DNA of 33,274 nucleotides from Bacteroidales bacterium (GTDB taxonomy: Bacteria; Bacteroidota; Bacteroidia; Bacteroidales; UBA3824), in the NCBI GenBank assembly GCA_024401025.1, contig JAKSLV010000019.1, positions 1 through 33,274 on the forward strand. Reading direction: 5' to 3'. Below, piece after piece: positions 21,714 through 29,702 of this stretch. Within the stretch, counting starts at the first letter, position 1, and each line of letters opens with the position of its first letter. Both the position numbers and the translations under genes were made by a program. The notes below the pieces were generated by a model. It saw only the letters and a list, made by a program, of their open reading frames with translations. It was not told the origin of the DNA and ran no database searches.

Positions 21714-23741
21714 ATGTACGTAATTATTTTTGTAGCATTGGCGATGATAGGCGTGGCGTTTTTTGTGGGGCGTACTTCCAAGAAGGAGCCCAACAAGTTT
21801 GTGCGCAGCCTAAACGCCATGGGTATCCGTCTCAGGGGCAAGGACCTCCAGGAGGCCAGGGCGCTGAGCGAGAAGACTCAGAACGCCATTATTTCCATTC
21901 TCCAGATTGGATCGCATGTGATAGAATCCAGCTACGCGCTGGAGACTGAGGAGGATTACTCCATAGGCGACTCGTTCATGGAGATGTTTTCTGACGGCAA
22001 CTCGAAGCGCGACCTCTATCATATAGCCAAGAAGATAGCTACGGCAGTGCCCGAGAATTACGACAAGTTCATGTACTGCTACCGCCTTATCCTTAGCGTT
22101 GACAAGACCTTTGTGCTCGACAACATGATTTCTGTGGCCAGGGCTTGCAAGAATTACAGCATGGAGGCTTTCGCCAGGGCCTGGTGCGATCAGAAACAGG
22201 CCGGCCTTAAGATCGACTTCCTGTCTGCGCTTAAGTTTGTATCCGACGGCAGGGATTTTGCCGCCTTTGTAAATCTGGACCTCATGGCCAAGCGCGCCGA
22301 GCTGGATATCGACGAGGCTCACCTCATGAACGATATCGACGACGAGGGCCTTAAGACCATCATATATTCCATCATCCGCGCCAAGTACGAGGGCATCTAC
22401 CTTACCGACGAGGAGAGCTTAAACATCAACAAGGCCAATGTGTTGGAGTATTCGGATTCGTTCAAGATTACGATGGCGCTGCTTGTGGATCTCTACAAGC
22501 TGGGCCGCGATGTAAACAGGTTTACCAACGTGATGATACGCGCCCACAACTCGGGCGTGATGATAAACATATCAATTGCCGAGCTCCACTCTATGACCGA
22601 CGACGAGTTCGACAACCTTATTACCAACATCATCCGTGCCTCCGACCAAGGCATCAGCATCGACCAGAAAGACCTTATCCGCCAGAACATCAATGGTACC
22701 GACATCACCAACCTGATATCGGCCCTCATAAAGAGCAACCAGTGCAAGCTGGAGTTCACCCCCGACGATCTCATGAACTATTTCGTGAACACGAGATCCA
22801 ACGTGGTGAATTTTGTGAACGCCGTGGATTACAGCAAGAAAAACAAGCTGGGCCTCTCGGTTGACTACTTGATAGAGATTTCCAAGCCCGAGAACAACCT
22901 CTTCGATTTTGTTCAGGCAGTAAAGATTGCCAAGGACCTGGAGGCTGAGGAAAACAATTTCGGCATCACTGTGGAGAGCGTAAAGGAGCATTTCAAGAAA
23001 TTCAACAAGGCCAAGGAGGCTGTATCAGTGGTGATAAAGGCTCGCAAGGAGCTGGGCCTGAAGATGAATTTCGGAATTGCCGGCAAGATAGAGGAGGGCG
23101 TGATAAATCCTCTGGACGGCGAGAAATACACCATGAAGTCGGCCATTGCCTGGGCGCAGAATCCGAAAGTGCTGGAGGTGGAGCCTTGCGTTACCTGTGT
23201 GTGCAAAAACGGCGTGCAGATTACTCCAAAGGTAAACATCACCGTACGCGGACGCATGGAGCAGATTTTCTGGGGCTACAAGATCGACGTGCTTTTCAAG
23301 CGCATCAACGAGGCCATAATCTTCGAGTTTGAATCCGCCGACAACCACGAGCACATCCTCAACAATCTGCCAAAGATTTCCTGCAATGTGCTTAAGCGCA
23401 TCAACGACGAGGACAATCTCCAGGAGATAAAGACTTCTGATGTTTCTGAAACCGACATCAACAAGCATTGCTCGTACATACTTTTGGATGTGAACATCTA
23501 CGACGTAAAGATAGGCCAGAACGTAAAGGCCGAGCTTGACCTGCGTCAGGCCCAGATAGACAGCGAGATGCGCCGTCTGAAGGCTGAGGCCGACCGTGCC
23601 AAGGCCGAGGCCGATATCCGCAAGGCAATGGTGGAGCAGTACAACAAGGGCATACGCCCAAACTTCAACGAGCTTCATAAGGCCGACCTCCTGGCCGAGG
23701 ACAAGCCGGGAATCATTACCGGCTACGAGCTGCCTGAATAA
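21714..23741 (+). CDS. Divergent flotillin-like (FloA family) protein with long repeat region
   Basis: This 675-residue protein has an N-terminal membrane helix (residues 2-19). Residues about 500-600 resemble the core of Bacillus FloA: AQNPKVLEVEPCVTCVCKNGVQITPKVNITVRG and DNHEHILNNLP align by eye with FloA's NPKVIE, VKAKARITVRA and DNHKKVLENP. A charged coiled-coil with Ala-Glu-Lys repeats follows (about 615-645), as in flotillins. Between about 165 and 480 there are about six to eight repeats of roughly 35-40 residues of the type xxIIRAxxxGIxIxxxDL, related to the two short repeats of ordinary FloA. B. subtilis FloA has about 330 residues, so this is doubled. FloA proteins organise membrane microdomains. 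It lies 37 bp after the SPOR gene and 21 bp before the second flotillin-like gene. Confidence 0.82.
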   Translation: MYVIIFVALAMIGVAFFVGRTSKKEPNKFVRSLNAMGIRLRGKDLQEARALSEKTQNAIISILQIGSHVIESSYALETEEDYSIGDSFMEMFSDGNSKRDLYHIAKKIATAVPENYDKFMYCYRLILSVDKTFVLDNMISVARACKNYSMEAFARAWCDQKQAGLKIDFLSALKFVSDGRDFAAFVNLDLMAKRAELDIDEAHLMNDIDDEGLKTIIYSIIRAKYEGIYLTDEESLNINKANVLEYSDSFKITMALLVDLYKLGRDVNRFTNVMIRAHNSGVMINISIAELHSMTDDEFDNLITNIIRASDQGISIDQKDLIRQNINGTDITNLISALIKSNQCKLEFTPDDLMNYFVNTRSNVVNFVNAVDYSKKNKLGLSVDYLIEISKPENNLFDFVQAVKIAKDLEAEENNFGITVESVKEHFKKFNKAKEAVSVVIKARKELGLKMNFGIAGKIEEGVINPLDGEKYTMKSAIAWAQNPKVLEVEPCVTCVCKNGVQITPKVNITVRGRMEQIFWGYKIDVLFKRINEAIIFEFESADNHEHILNNLPKISCNVLKRINDEDNLQEIKTSDVSETDINKHCSYILLDVNIYDVKIGQNVKAELDLRQAQIDSEMRRLKAEADRAKAEADIRKAMVEQYNKGIRPNFNELHKADLLAEDKPGIITGYELPE

Positions 23742-23762
23742 GCATGTAATAACAATCTGCAA

Positions 23763-25223
23763 ATGAATATGAAAAAGAAATATTTACTTTTGGTTTTTGC
23801 GCTGCTGGTATCCATGACGTTTTTCTCATGCATGCCCGACGGCTACCTGATGCCCGAGAACAACACTGAGGTTAGCTTCGATGAGGATTTCAACGAGGAG
23901 TTCAACGACAGTGTAACCTCCAGCGACGAAGGCATCAACGGTTTCGACGCCTTGATGGTGATTGTGCTCACCCTTGGTCTTGCGGCCATTATTGTATGGT
24001 TCTTCATTACGATGGTGCCTATTAAGCTGTGGTTCAACGCGATGCTTTCGGGTCTTAAGATTTCGTGGCTCTATCTTATAAAGATGCGCTGGCAGAATAT
24101 CCCTCAGGCCAAGATCATAAACCTGATGGTAACCGCCAAGAACGCCAACGTATCGCTCGACGTGCCTCAGCTCATGAAATACTACCTTGCCAAGGTGGAC
24201 CTGGAGGTGGTGGTGGCCACAATGATACGTGCCCGCGCCGCCAACATCAAGGATGTTAACTTCGAGGATATGGCCCAGCTGTATCTCAAGAAGGTGGATG
24301 TAGGCGCCATTGTACACGCCTTCATCAACGCTCAGAACGCCCAGATCGAGACCTCCATCCCCGAGCTTGCCGAGTTCTACCTGGCGGGCGGAAACGTAGG
24401 CGACCTCGTGAAGGCCAAGAACATCGCCGACAACTCTGGCCACAAGGAGGAGCTGGATCTCCCAAAGCTTAAGCAGCACTATCTGGCCGGCGGCAACCTC
24501 AAGAAAACCATCGAGGCCTACATCTCGGCACGAAAGGCCGGACTCAAGGAGTTCACTTTCAAGGATGTGTGCGATATCGACCTTGCCAACCTGGATGTTA
24601 CCGAGGCCATCAAGTCGGCCATCTCGCCCATTGTGGTGGAGACCGACGGCGTGCGAGGCATTGCCCGCGATGGCGTGGAGCTTACCATGAAGGTGAAGGT
24701 TACACTGCGCGCCCAGATCAAGAACATCATCGGAGGTGTAAGCTCCGATACCGTATTGGCGCGTGTAAACGAGGCCCTTGCCACTCAGATAGGTTTGGCC
24801 GGAAGCCACACCGAGATATTGCAGAATCCCTACCTGCTGGCCGACAAGGTGGAGAGCTCGCCCACCATCAACGAGAGCTCGGCCTTCGAGGTGCTCTCTG
24901 TGGACGTATCAGACATCAAGATAGGCAACGATGTGGGCGCCTCAATCAAGGTGGCCCGCGCCAAGGCTCAGGTGGAATACGCCAAGGCCGAGCTGATACT
25001 TGCCGAGGAGAAGGTTCAGAAAGCCATGGCCGGCGCCTTCCTCGATGGCAACATCTCCGTTCAGGAATACACCGACATCAAAAACAAGCAGGCCGACACC
25101 CTGATGCGTCAGAGCCTGGCCGGTGTGGACGAGACGGGCCATCACCTCAAGAATCAGACCACTGTAAACAATCCTGATACATCCGCCGACGGCAGCCCCG
25201 CCACCGACGATCCCAAGGAATAA
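23763..25223 (+). CDS. FloA-type flotillin with lipoprotein signal and expanded repeats
   Basis: This 486-residue protein is clearly homologous to FloA: VPIKLWFNAMLSGLKISWLYLIKMR (about 88-112) corresponds to the segment following FloA's membrane hairpin. HYLAGGNL, DVCDIDLANLDVTEAIK, VKVTLRAQIKNIIGG, ILQNPYLLADKV and FEVLSVDVSDIKIG also match. An Ala/Glu/Lys-rich coiled coil follows (about 405-450). Two unusual features stand out. A lipobox-like signal (TFFSC, Cys23) precedes the membrane helix (about 62-86), with a Glu/Asp-rich stretch between. The repeat part (about 112-300) has about five ~35-residue units (for example MKYYLAKVDLEVVVATMIRARAANI, EFYLAGGNVGDLVKAKNIA), more than in Bacillus FloA. 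The start could be the ATG at 23763 or the one two codons later. A terminator follows at 25231. Confidence 0.9.
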   Translation: MNMKKKYLLLVFALLVSMTFFSCMPDGYLMPENNTEVSFDEDFNEEFNDSVTSSDEGINGFDALMVIVLTLGLAAIIVWFFITMVPIKLWFNAMLSGLKISWLYLIKMRWQNIPQAKIINLMVTAKNANVSLDVPQLMKYYLAKVDLEVVVATMIRARAANIKDVNFEDMAQLYLKKVDVGAIVHAFINAQNAQIETSIPELAEFYLAGGNVGDLVKAKNIADNSGHKEELDLPKLKQHYLAGGNLKKTIEAYISARKAGLKEFTFKDVCDIDLANLDVTEAIKSAISPIVVETDGVRGIARDGVELTMKVKVTLRAQIKNIIGGVSSDTVLARVNEALATQIGLAGSHTEILQNPYLLADKVESSPTINESSAFEVLSVDVSDIKIGNDVGASIKVARAKAQVEYAKAELILAEEKVQKAMAGAFLDGNISVQEYTDIKNKQADTLMRQSLAGVDETGHHLKNQTTVNNPDTSADGSPATDDPKE

Positions 25224-25230
25224 GATACGC

Positions 25231-25264
25231 AAAAGGCCGTTCCCATAATCGGAAACGGCCTTTT
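25231..25264 (+). terminator. Terminator of the SPOR-flotillin operon
   Basis: AAAAGGCCGTT (25231-25241) pairs with AACGGCCTTTT (25254-25264), a perfect 11 bp stem with partial extension into the loop. It lies 8 bp after the stop codon. Confidence 0.85.
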
Positions 25265-25313
25265 GTGTATTCAATCATAATTAGACGCGCGTAAGTGCGT
25301 ATCTACGGGCGGT

Positions 25314-25697
25314 TTAATGTTCCATAGCATATTTGGCGCAGGCAAATTCTATCATCATGCCAAGGCTGTTGCGGTACAGGGGCTTTGTGAGCAGTCCGTA
25401 CACATTGGGCAGCACGCAGTTGGGCACCAGAGCCGGTTCCACGCCGCCGCTCACGAAAATCACGGGAGCCGCCGTTTGTTTGTCCAGCGCCCTGGCGGTA
25501 GCAATTCCGTCCATGGGGCCGTCAAGCTGTATGTCCATGAGTATGCAGCTGATGTCGCCGTTGCTGCTGGCGGTGGCCAGAGCCTCTTCTCCAGTGCGCG
25601 CCAGACCTGCCACCTCGTATCCCAGTTCCTGTATAAACATCTGGAATATAGTGAGCAGCATCTTGTCGTCTTCCACAATTAAAATTTTCTTTGCCAT
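25314..25697 (-). CDS. Orphan single-domain response regulator
   Basis: This 127-residue receiver domain has no output domain. The phosphorylation site is intact: acidic pair Asp10/Asp11 (VEDD), phospho-acceptor Asp55 (LMDIQLDG), Ser83 in the place of the usual Thr/Ser (FVSGG), and Lys105 (TKP). It would be phosphorylated by a histidine kinase encoded elsewhere and act by protein contact. No kinase is adjacent. It is transcribed alone on the minus strand, divergent from coaX, from an overlapping symmetrical promoter region. It ends 91 bp from the converging flotillin operon. The partner and output cannot be told. Confidence 0.92.
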   Translation of the reverse strand: MAKKILIVEDDKMLLTIFQMFIQELGYEVAGLARTGEEALATASSNGDISCILMDIQLDGPMDGIATARALDKQTAAPVIFVSGGVEPALVPNCVLPNVYGLLTKPLYRNSLGMMIEFACAKYAMEH

Positions 25698-25722
25698 AAT
25701 TATTATTTTTAATTGGATTTAT

Positions 25723-25747
25723 GGTGCAAATTTAGTAAACTTGCACC
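25723..25747. promoter_or_regulatory. Overlapping divergent promoters inside a GGTGCAA/TTGCACC palindrome
   Basis: On the minus strand TAAATTTGC (25726-25734) is an exact -7 box for the response regulator. On the plus strand TAAACTTGC (25736-25744) is a one-mismatch -7 box for coaX. They are separated by one base and lie in a perfect inverted repeat GGTGCAA (25723-25729) / TTGCACC (25741-25747). The two polymerases could not bind at once. Confidence 0.55.
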
Positions 25748-25777
25748 ACAAAAAAACATATTTAACGTTATATTAAT

Positions 25778-26524
25778 ATGAATTTGGTAATCGATATCGG
25801 AAACACGCGCGCCAAGCTGTGCGTCTATCAGGCCGAAACCCTGGTAGAGAAGCTCTCGGTGGAATCGCGGCCGGCCGATATACAGCAGGCTATCAGCGCC
25901 TTGCTTGATAGCCACAGCATCAGGGCCTGCATATACAGCTCGGTGGGGGCTGATGTCTACGGTCTTGTGTCGGGGCTGATGCCTCAGGGAACGGCCCTGC
26001 TCCGGTTCGGCAGCGATACGCCCGTGCCCATTGCCAACAGCTACGGCACTCCCGGCACTCTGGGCGTCGACAGGCTGGCTGCGGCGGTGGGGGCGTCGGT
26101 GCTTTTTCCCGGGGCTGATGCTCTCGTAATAGACGCGGGCACCGCCATCACCTACGATTACCTGCGCGGCGGATGCGAGTTTGTGGGCGGCAACATTGCC
26201 CCCGGCATCAGGCTGAGGATAAAATCCCTGAACAGCTACACCAGCCGCCTGCCCTTGGTGGAGCCCGGCAACGTGGTTAACGATTTCGGAAAGTCTACCG
26301 CAGAGGCCATCAGCAACGGCGTGGTGATGGGCGTAATGAGCGAGATAGCGGGCTATGTGGAGCTGTTAAAGCAAAAAAATGTTAAACCGGTAATAATTTT
26401 AACCGGCGGTGATAGTATTTTTTTGTATAGGAAATTAAAAATCACGATATTTGCAGAGCCAAATCTGGTGACGATTGGCCTTAATAGAATTTTAAATTAC
26501 AATGTACTCAATAAACCCAATTAG
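25778..26524 (+). CDS. coaX: Type III pantothenate kinase
   Basis: This 248-residue enzyme phosphorylates pantothenate, the first step of coenzyme A synthesis, in the cytoplasm. Family motifs are present in order: the phosphate loop DIGNTRAK (6-13), GTLGVDRLAA (93-102), DAGTAITYD (119-127), GGNIAPGIRLR (about 137-147) and the late NDFGKSTAEAISNG and LTGGD. Length is normal for CoaX. Bacteria with CoaX are insensitive to CoA feedback at this step. The next gene starts 23 bp before the coaX stop, so the two are coupled; linkage of coaX to envelope genes is, from memory, a recurring arrangement in Bacteroidales. Confidence 0.96.
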   Translation: MNLVIDIGNTRAKLCVYQAETLVEKLSVESRPADIQQAISALLDSHSIRACIYSSVGADVYGLVSGLMPQGTALLRFGSDTPVPIANSYGTPGTLGVDRLAAAVGASVLFPGADALVIDAGTAITYDYLRGGCEFVGGNIAPGIRLRIKSLNSYTSRLPLVEPGNVVNDFGKSTAEAISNGVVMGVMSEIAGYVELLKQKNVKPVIILTGGDSIFLYRKLKITIFAEPNLVTIGLNRILNYNVLNKPN

Positions 26525-27851
26525 ACTTATAGTGCTGATACTTGCATTATCGGCAATGCAGGCAACTGCGCAAACTATCACAAATTCCCCATATTCGCGC
26601 TATGGAATAGGCGATTTGTATTCCCATAGCCTGGGCCACTCCAACGCAATGGGCGGCGCATCGCTGGCCGAGGCCAGTCACCTGTATGTAAATTCTGCCA
26701 ATCCCGCCGCCAATACCAACCTGGTGACCCAGCGTTTTGTGTTCGACGTGGGCATGGACGCCAAATACACCAGCACAGAGTCGGCATCAGCCAGCCAGAA
26801 AAACAGCAACGTAAGCTTCAGCTACCTTGCAGGCGGATTTGCGGCCAAGCCATGGTGGGTTTTCTCGTTCATGTTTAAGCCATACAGCTCGGTGGGCTAC
26901 AAGTTCACCGATTCCACACACGTGGTTACAGGCGACCACACCACATATTACGGCGAGACATTCTCGGGCAAGGGCGGCCTCAACGAGGTTTCCATATCCA
27001 CAGCCTTCAAGTTCCTGAAGATGTTCTCGGCCGGAGCATCAGGAAGCGTGATCTTCGGCACCACCGAGCAGATACACAGCATCACTCACTCGGCCCTGGG
27101 CGGCAACATCAACGGCGGCATCACCACTGCCAACGGTGCCGTATCGTACAACAACAAGTACATAATGCACGGCCTTAAGTACGACCTCGGTTTCCGTTTC
27201 GAGCGCAGTTTCAGGTCGCGCAAGGATACCTTGACCGACGCCTTCCGCCTCTCGCTGGGCGCCGTGATGGGATGCGAGGCCAGGATAAAGGCCAAAAACG
27301 AGCTAAACCTGCTGTCGTACAATACCATAACGGGATCCACCGGCTCTTTGCAGTATTCGCAGAAATACGACACCCTGAGCAACGCCACCCTCTTCGACGG
27401 CAAGATTACCCTGCCAAAGAGCCTTGGCCTTGGCGTATCGATGGAGTTTATGGAGCAGCTGATGATAAACGCCGACTACCGCAAGCAGGACTGGACCAGT
27501 TTTGTGATGCCGGGAGTGGAGGAGAGCACCAGCATGCGCGCCATGCAGTACTACGGTATGGGTATGCAATATGTAAGGGATAGATTTTCTTCAAAATACT
27601 ACAAAACTGTCATCTATAGGGTAGGAATCCACAAGACGCAGACCTATTACAACATCAACGGACATGGAATAGATGAAAAGGGTTTTGCCTTTGGTCTGGG
27701 ACTTCCGCTGCGCACCCTGTTGGTGAATGTGGGCGTCGACTTTGGAAAACGCGGCACCACCGACAACAACCTCTACCAGGAAAAGTATGTGCTTTTCAAT
27801 GCCAGCATCACCACACACAGCATCTGGTTTGTGAAGAGAAAGTTCAACTAG
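26502..27851 (+). CDS. Putative outer-membrane barrel protein (FadL/OmpP1-like)
   Basis: This 449-residue protein has a signal peptide (cleavage near ATA-QT). The early motif SPYSRYGIGDLYSHSLGHSNAMGGASLAEAS (about 27-57) and the following NSANPAAN are typical of Bacteroidetes outer-membrane proteins related to the FadL/OmpP1 group, where NPA-type motifs follow the hatch region. The remainder alternates amphipathic strands and Gly/Asn turns (GFAFGLGLPLRTLLVNVGVDFGKRGT), consistent with a barrel. The start overlaps the coaX stop region by 23 bp, and no separate promoter is seen, so it is probably translated from the coaX transcript. Substrate is unknown. Confidence 0.83.
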   Translation: MYSINPIRLIVLILALSAMQATAQTITNSPYSRYGIGDLYSHSLGHSNAMGGASLAEASHLYVNSANPAANTNLVTQRFVFDVGMDAKYTSTESASASQKNSNVSFSYLAGGFAAKPWWVFSFMFKPYSSVGYKFTDSTHVVTGDHTTYYGETFSGKGGLNEVSISTAFKFLKMFSAGASGSVIFGTTEQIHSITHSALGGNINGGITTANGAVSYNNKYIMHGLKYDLGFRFERSFRSRKDTLTDAFRLSLGAVMGCEARIKAKNELNLLSYNTITGSTGSLQYSQKYDTLSNATLFDGKITLPKSLGLGVSMEFMEQLMINADYRKQDWTSFVMPGVEESTSMRAMQYYGMGMQYVRDRFSSKYYKTVIYRVGIHKTQTYYNINGHGIDEKGFAFGLGLPLRTLLVNVGVDFGKRGTTDNNLYQEKYVLFNASITTHSIWFVKRKFN

Positions 27852-27926
27852 CTCTTTAAACGTTTTCGATAAATTATCATCATAAACATAATTAAAAAAT
27901 CAAATAATTTAAACTAAGAAAATATT

Positions 27927-29588
27927 ATGAACGGAATTCAGTTTACCAAAATCGCGTTGGGCCTTTCGGCTATGCTCGTATCCGGCTCTGCATTTGCGCA
28001 GTCAGCCAGCGACGTACTCCAGGCCAAACTGCCCGAGATTACCGGCGACCTGGCCATCTCGGAGAACACTACTTACAATCCAGCCCTCAAGGGCCGCTAC
28101 CGCGAGCTCTACTACAAGCTCCGCAAGGGCGTAGGCGAGATAGAGCGTGTGGCCGCCATCGGCGCGTCTGACGTTACCGACCTCGAGGTTTTCGACAACA
28201 AGTCGCTCAAGGACCTCCAGAAGGCCGGCGGTCTCGACGATCTTAAGGGCGAGATCTTCGACTATCAGGCTAAGTTGAAGAGACTTATGAAGGCCGAGAA
28301 ATACGGCTGCGACTCTCTGGAGTGTTTCCAGATGCTCACCATCTTTGATGAGTACTGCAAGAAGAATGCTTGGGCTGATGCTTACGAGTCATGGTCGTCC
28401 CTGATGCGCAACTATCCTGCCAGCTCCAAGAACATCTACATCAGAGGCCTCAACATCATCAATGCCAAGATGAAGGAGGCTGCCACCGGCAAGGAGCAGC
28501 AGCTCTGGGTGGATACCCTCATGATTGTATGGGACAACAGAATGAAGTACATCATGCCTACCGACCGTCCTCAGTATGGCGAGGCCTACTGTCAGGGTCA
28601 GAAGGGTGTTACTCTCCTGAAGTACCGTCAGAAACCTATCGAGGAGCCCTACAAGATCCTCATGAGAGCTGTTGAGCTCGGCAGCGACGATATCGCAGTT
28701 CTCCAGAACGCCATGAAGGCCATCATGGCTATGTACAAGGAGCAGAAGGTGGATGTAAACACCGTGGTTGACAACTACCTGCTGTTCTCCGACAGAATCG
28801 ACGCCAAGAAGAAGGAGTTCCAGAAGACAATAGCCGAGCCTGCCAACGAGAAGGCCAAGACTGATGCCGAGAAGCTCCTGAGCGACTACTCTAAGGGTCA
28901 GTCTTTCATCGACCAGCTCTTCTCTACCAGCGACGCCGCTCAGTGCGACATCCTTGTTCCTACATTCACAGCCAGATTCAAGGAGGCTCCAGAGGATATG
29001 GAGCTCTGCGACAAGATCATCAAGCTGCTCGGCAGCAAGGGTTGCTCCGACAGCCAGCTCTACGAGGACGTAGTATCAAAGGTTGTGGAGAAGAACCCAA
29101 CCGAGAGCTCATGCGCCGGTTTTGCCAAGATGCTCGACAAGCGCGGCAAGCAGGACGACGCCATCTCTTACTACGAGAAGGCTATCTCTATGTCTGAGGC
29201 CGACACTATGAAGTCTGCCTACAACCTGGCAATCTCTGTAATCTACACCACCAAGAAGGCCTACACAACAGCCTGCGCCTACGCCCGCAAGGCCGTTGCC
29301 CTGGATCCCAACAATGGTGCTGCCTACATCATCATCGCCACATCATACGCAGCCGTTCCAGTAGGAGAGGACGCCTACCAGCGCAGCCTCACATACTGGG
29401 TAGTGCTCGACAAGCTCCAGAAGGCCAAGGCCGTAGACCCATCGGTAGCAGCCACAGCCAACAAGCTTATCGCCCAGTACAGCGGCGCCTGCCCAAAGAA
29501 GGACGAGGCATTCATGCACGGTGTTACAGCCGGCACACCTGTTACAGTAGGCGGCTGGATCGGCGAGTCTACAACAGCCAGATTCTAA
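27927..29588 (+). CDS. Exported TPR-repeat protein
   Basis: This 553-residue protein has a signal peptide (cleavage near AFA-QS). Residues about 30-380 are mainly helical and charged. From about 385 to 490 there are TPR units: AGFAKMLDKRGKQDDAISYYEKAISMSE, AYNLAISVIYTTKKAYTTACAYARKAVALDPNNGAAY. The mature protein is expected in the periplasm or at the outer membrane as a scaffold. It lies between the coaX-linked barrel protein and lptC. I believe this order (coaX, barrel protein, TPR protein, lptC) recurs in Bacteroidales, which would tie it to outer-membrane assembly, but I cannot check here. The codon choice (many GCC, AAG, GAG, CTC) looks like that of a well-expressed gene. The 75 bp gap before it shows no clear promoter. 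Confidence 0.85.
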   Translation: MNGIQFTKIALGLSAMLVSGSAFAQSASDVLQAKLPEITGDLAISENTTYNPALKGRYRELYYKLRKGVGEIERVAAIGASDVTDLEVFDNKSLKDLQKAGGLDDLKGEIFDYQAKLKRLMKAEKYGCDSLECFQMLTIFDEYCKKNAWADAYESWSSLMRNYPASSKNIYIRGLNIINAKMKEAATGKEQQLWVDTLMIVWDNRMKYIMPTDRPQYGEAYCQGQKGVTLLKYRQKPIEEPYKILMRAVELGSDDIAVLQNAMKAIMAMYKEQKVDVNTVVDNYLLFSDRIDAKKKEFQKTIAEPANEKAKTDAEKLLSDYSKGQSFIDQLFSTSDAAQCDILVPTFTARFKEAPEDMELCDKIIKLLGSKGCSDSQLYEDVVSKVVEKNPTESSCAGFAKMLDKRGKQDDAISYYEKAISMSEADTMKSAYNLAISVIYTTKKAYTTACAYARKAVALDPNNGAAYIIIATSYAAVPVGEDAYQRSLTYWVVLDKLQKAKAVDPSVAATANKLIAQYSGACPKKDEAFMHGVTAGTPVTVGGWIGESTTARF

Positions 29589-29628
29589 TCTGATACAAGG
29601 GCTTAATTGAGCCATTCCATAAAAATTT

Positions 29629-29664
29629 CCCCGCCGATACCTTGGTATTGGCGGGGATTTTTTT
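29629..29664 (+). terminator. Terminator after the TPR gene, overlapping the lptC promoter
   Basis: CCCCGCCGATACC (29629-29641) pairs with GGTATTGGCGGGG (29644-29656) with one mismatch and a two-base loop, followed by A and T8. The T run continues straight into the lptC -7 box. Confidence 0.93.
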
Positions 29665-29673
29665 TATCTTTGC
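29642..29673 (+). promoter_or_regulatory. Promoter of lptC, nested in the upstream terminator
   Basis: TTGG (29642-29645), 19 bp, TATCTTTGC (29665-29673). The -7 box is exact; the weak -33 box is in the terminator hairpin loop. The lptC ATG is 29 bp downstream. Confidence 0.6.
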
Positions 29674-29702
29674 ACCCAAACCATTACACAATATTATATA
29701 AG

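Noticed and set aside
29607-29702. Longer N-terminus for LptC beginning at 29607
   Set aside because: It would cross a strong terminator and the promoter and bury the lipoprotein signal; the ATG at 29703 gives a perfect lipobox.
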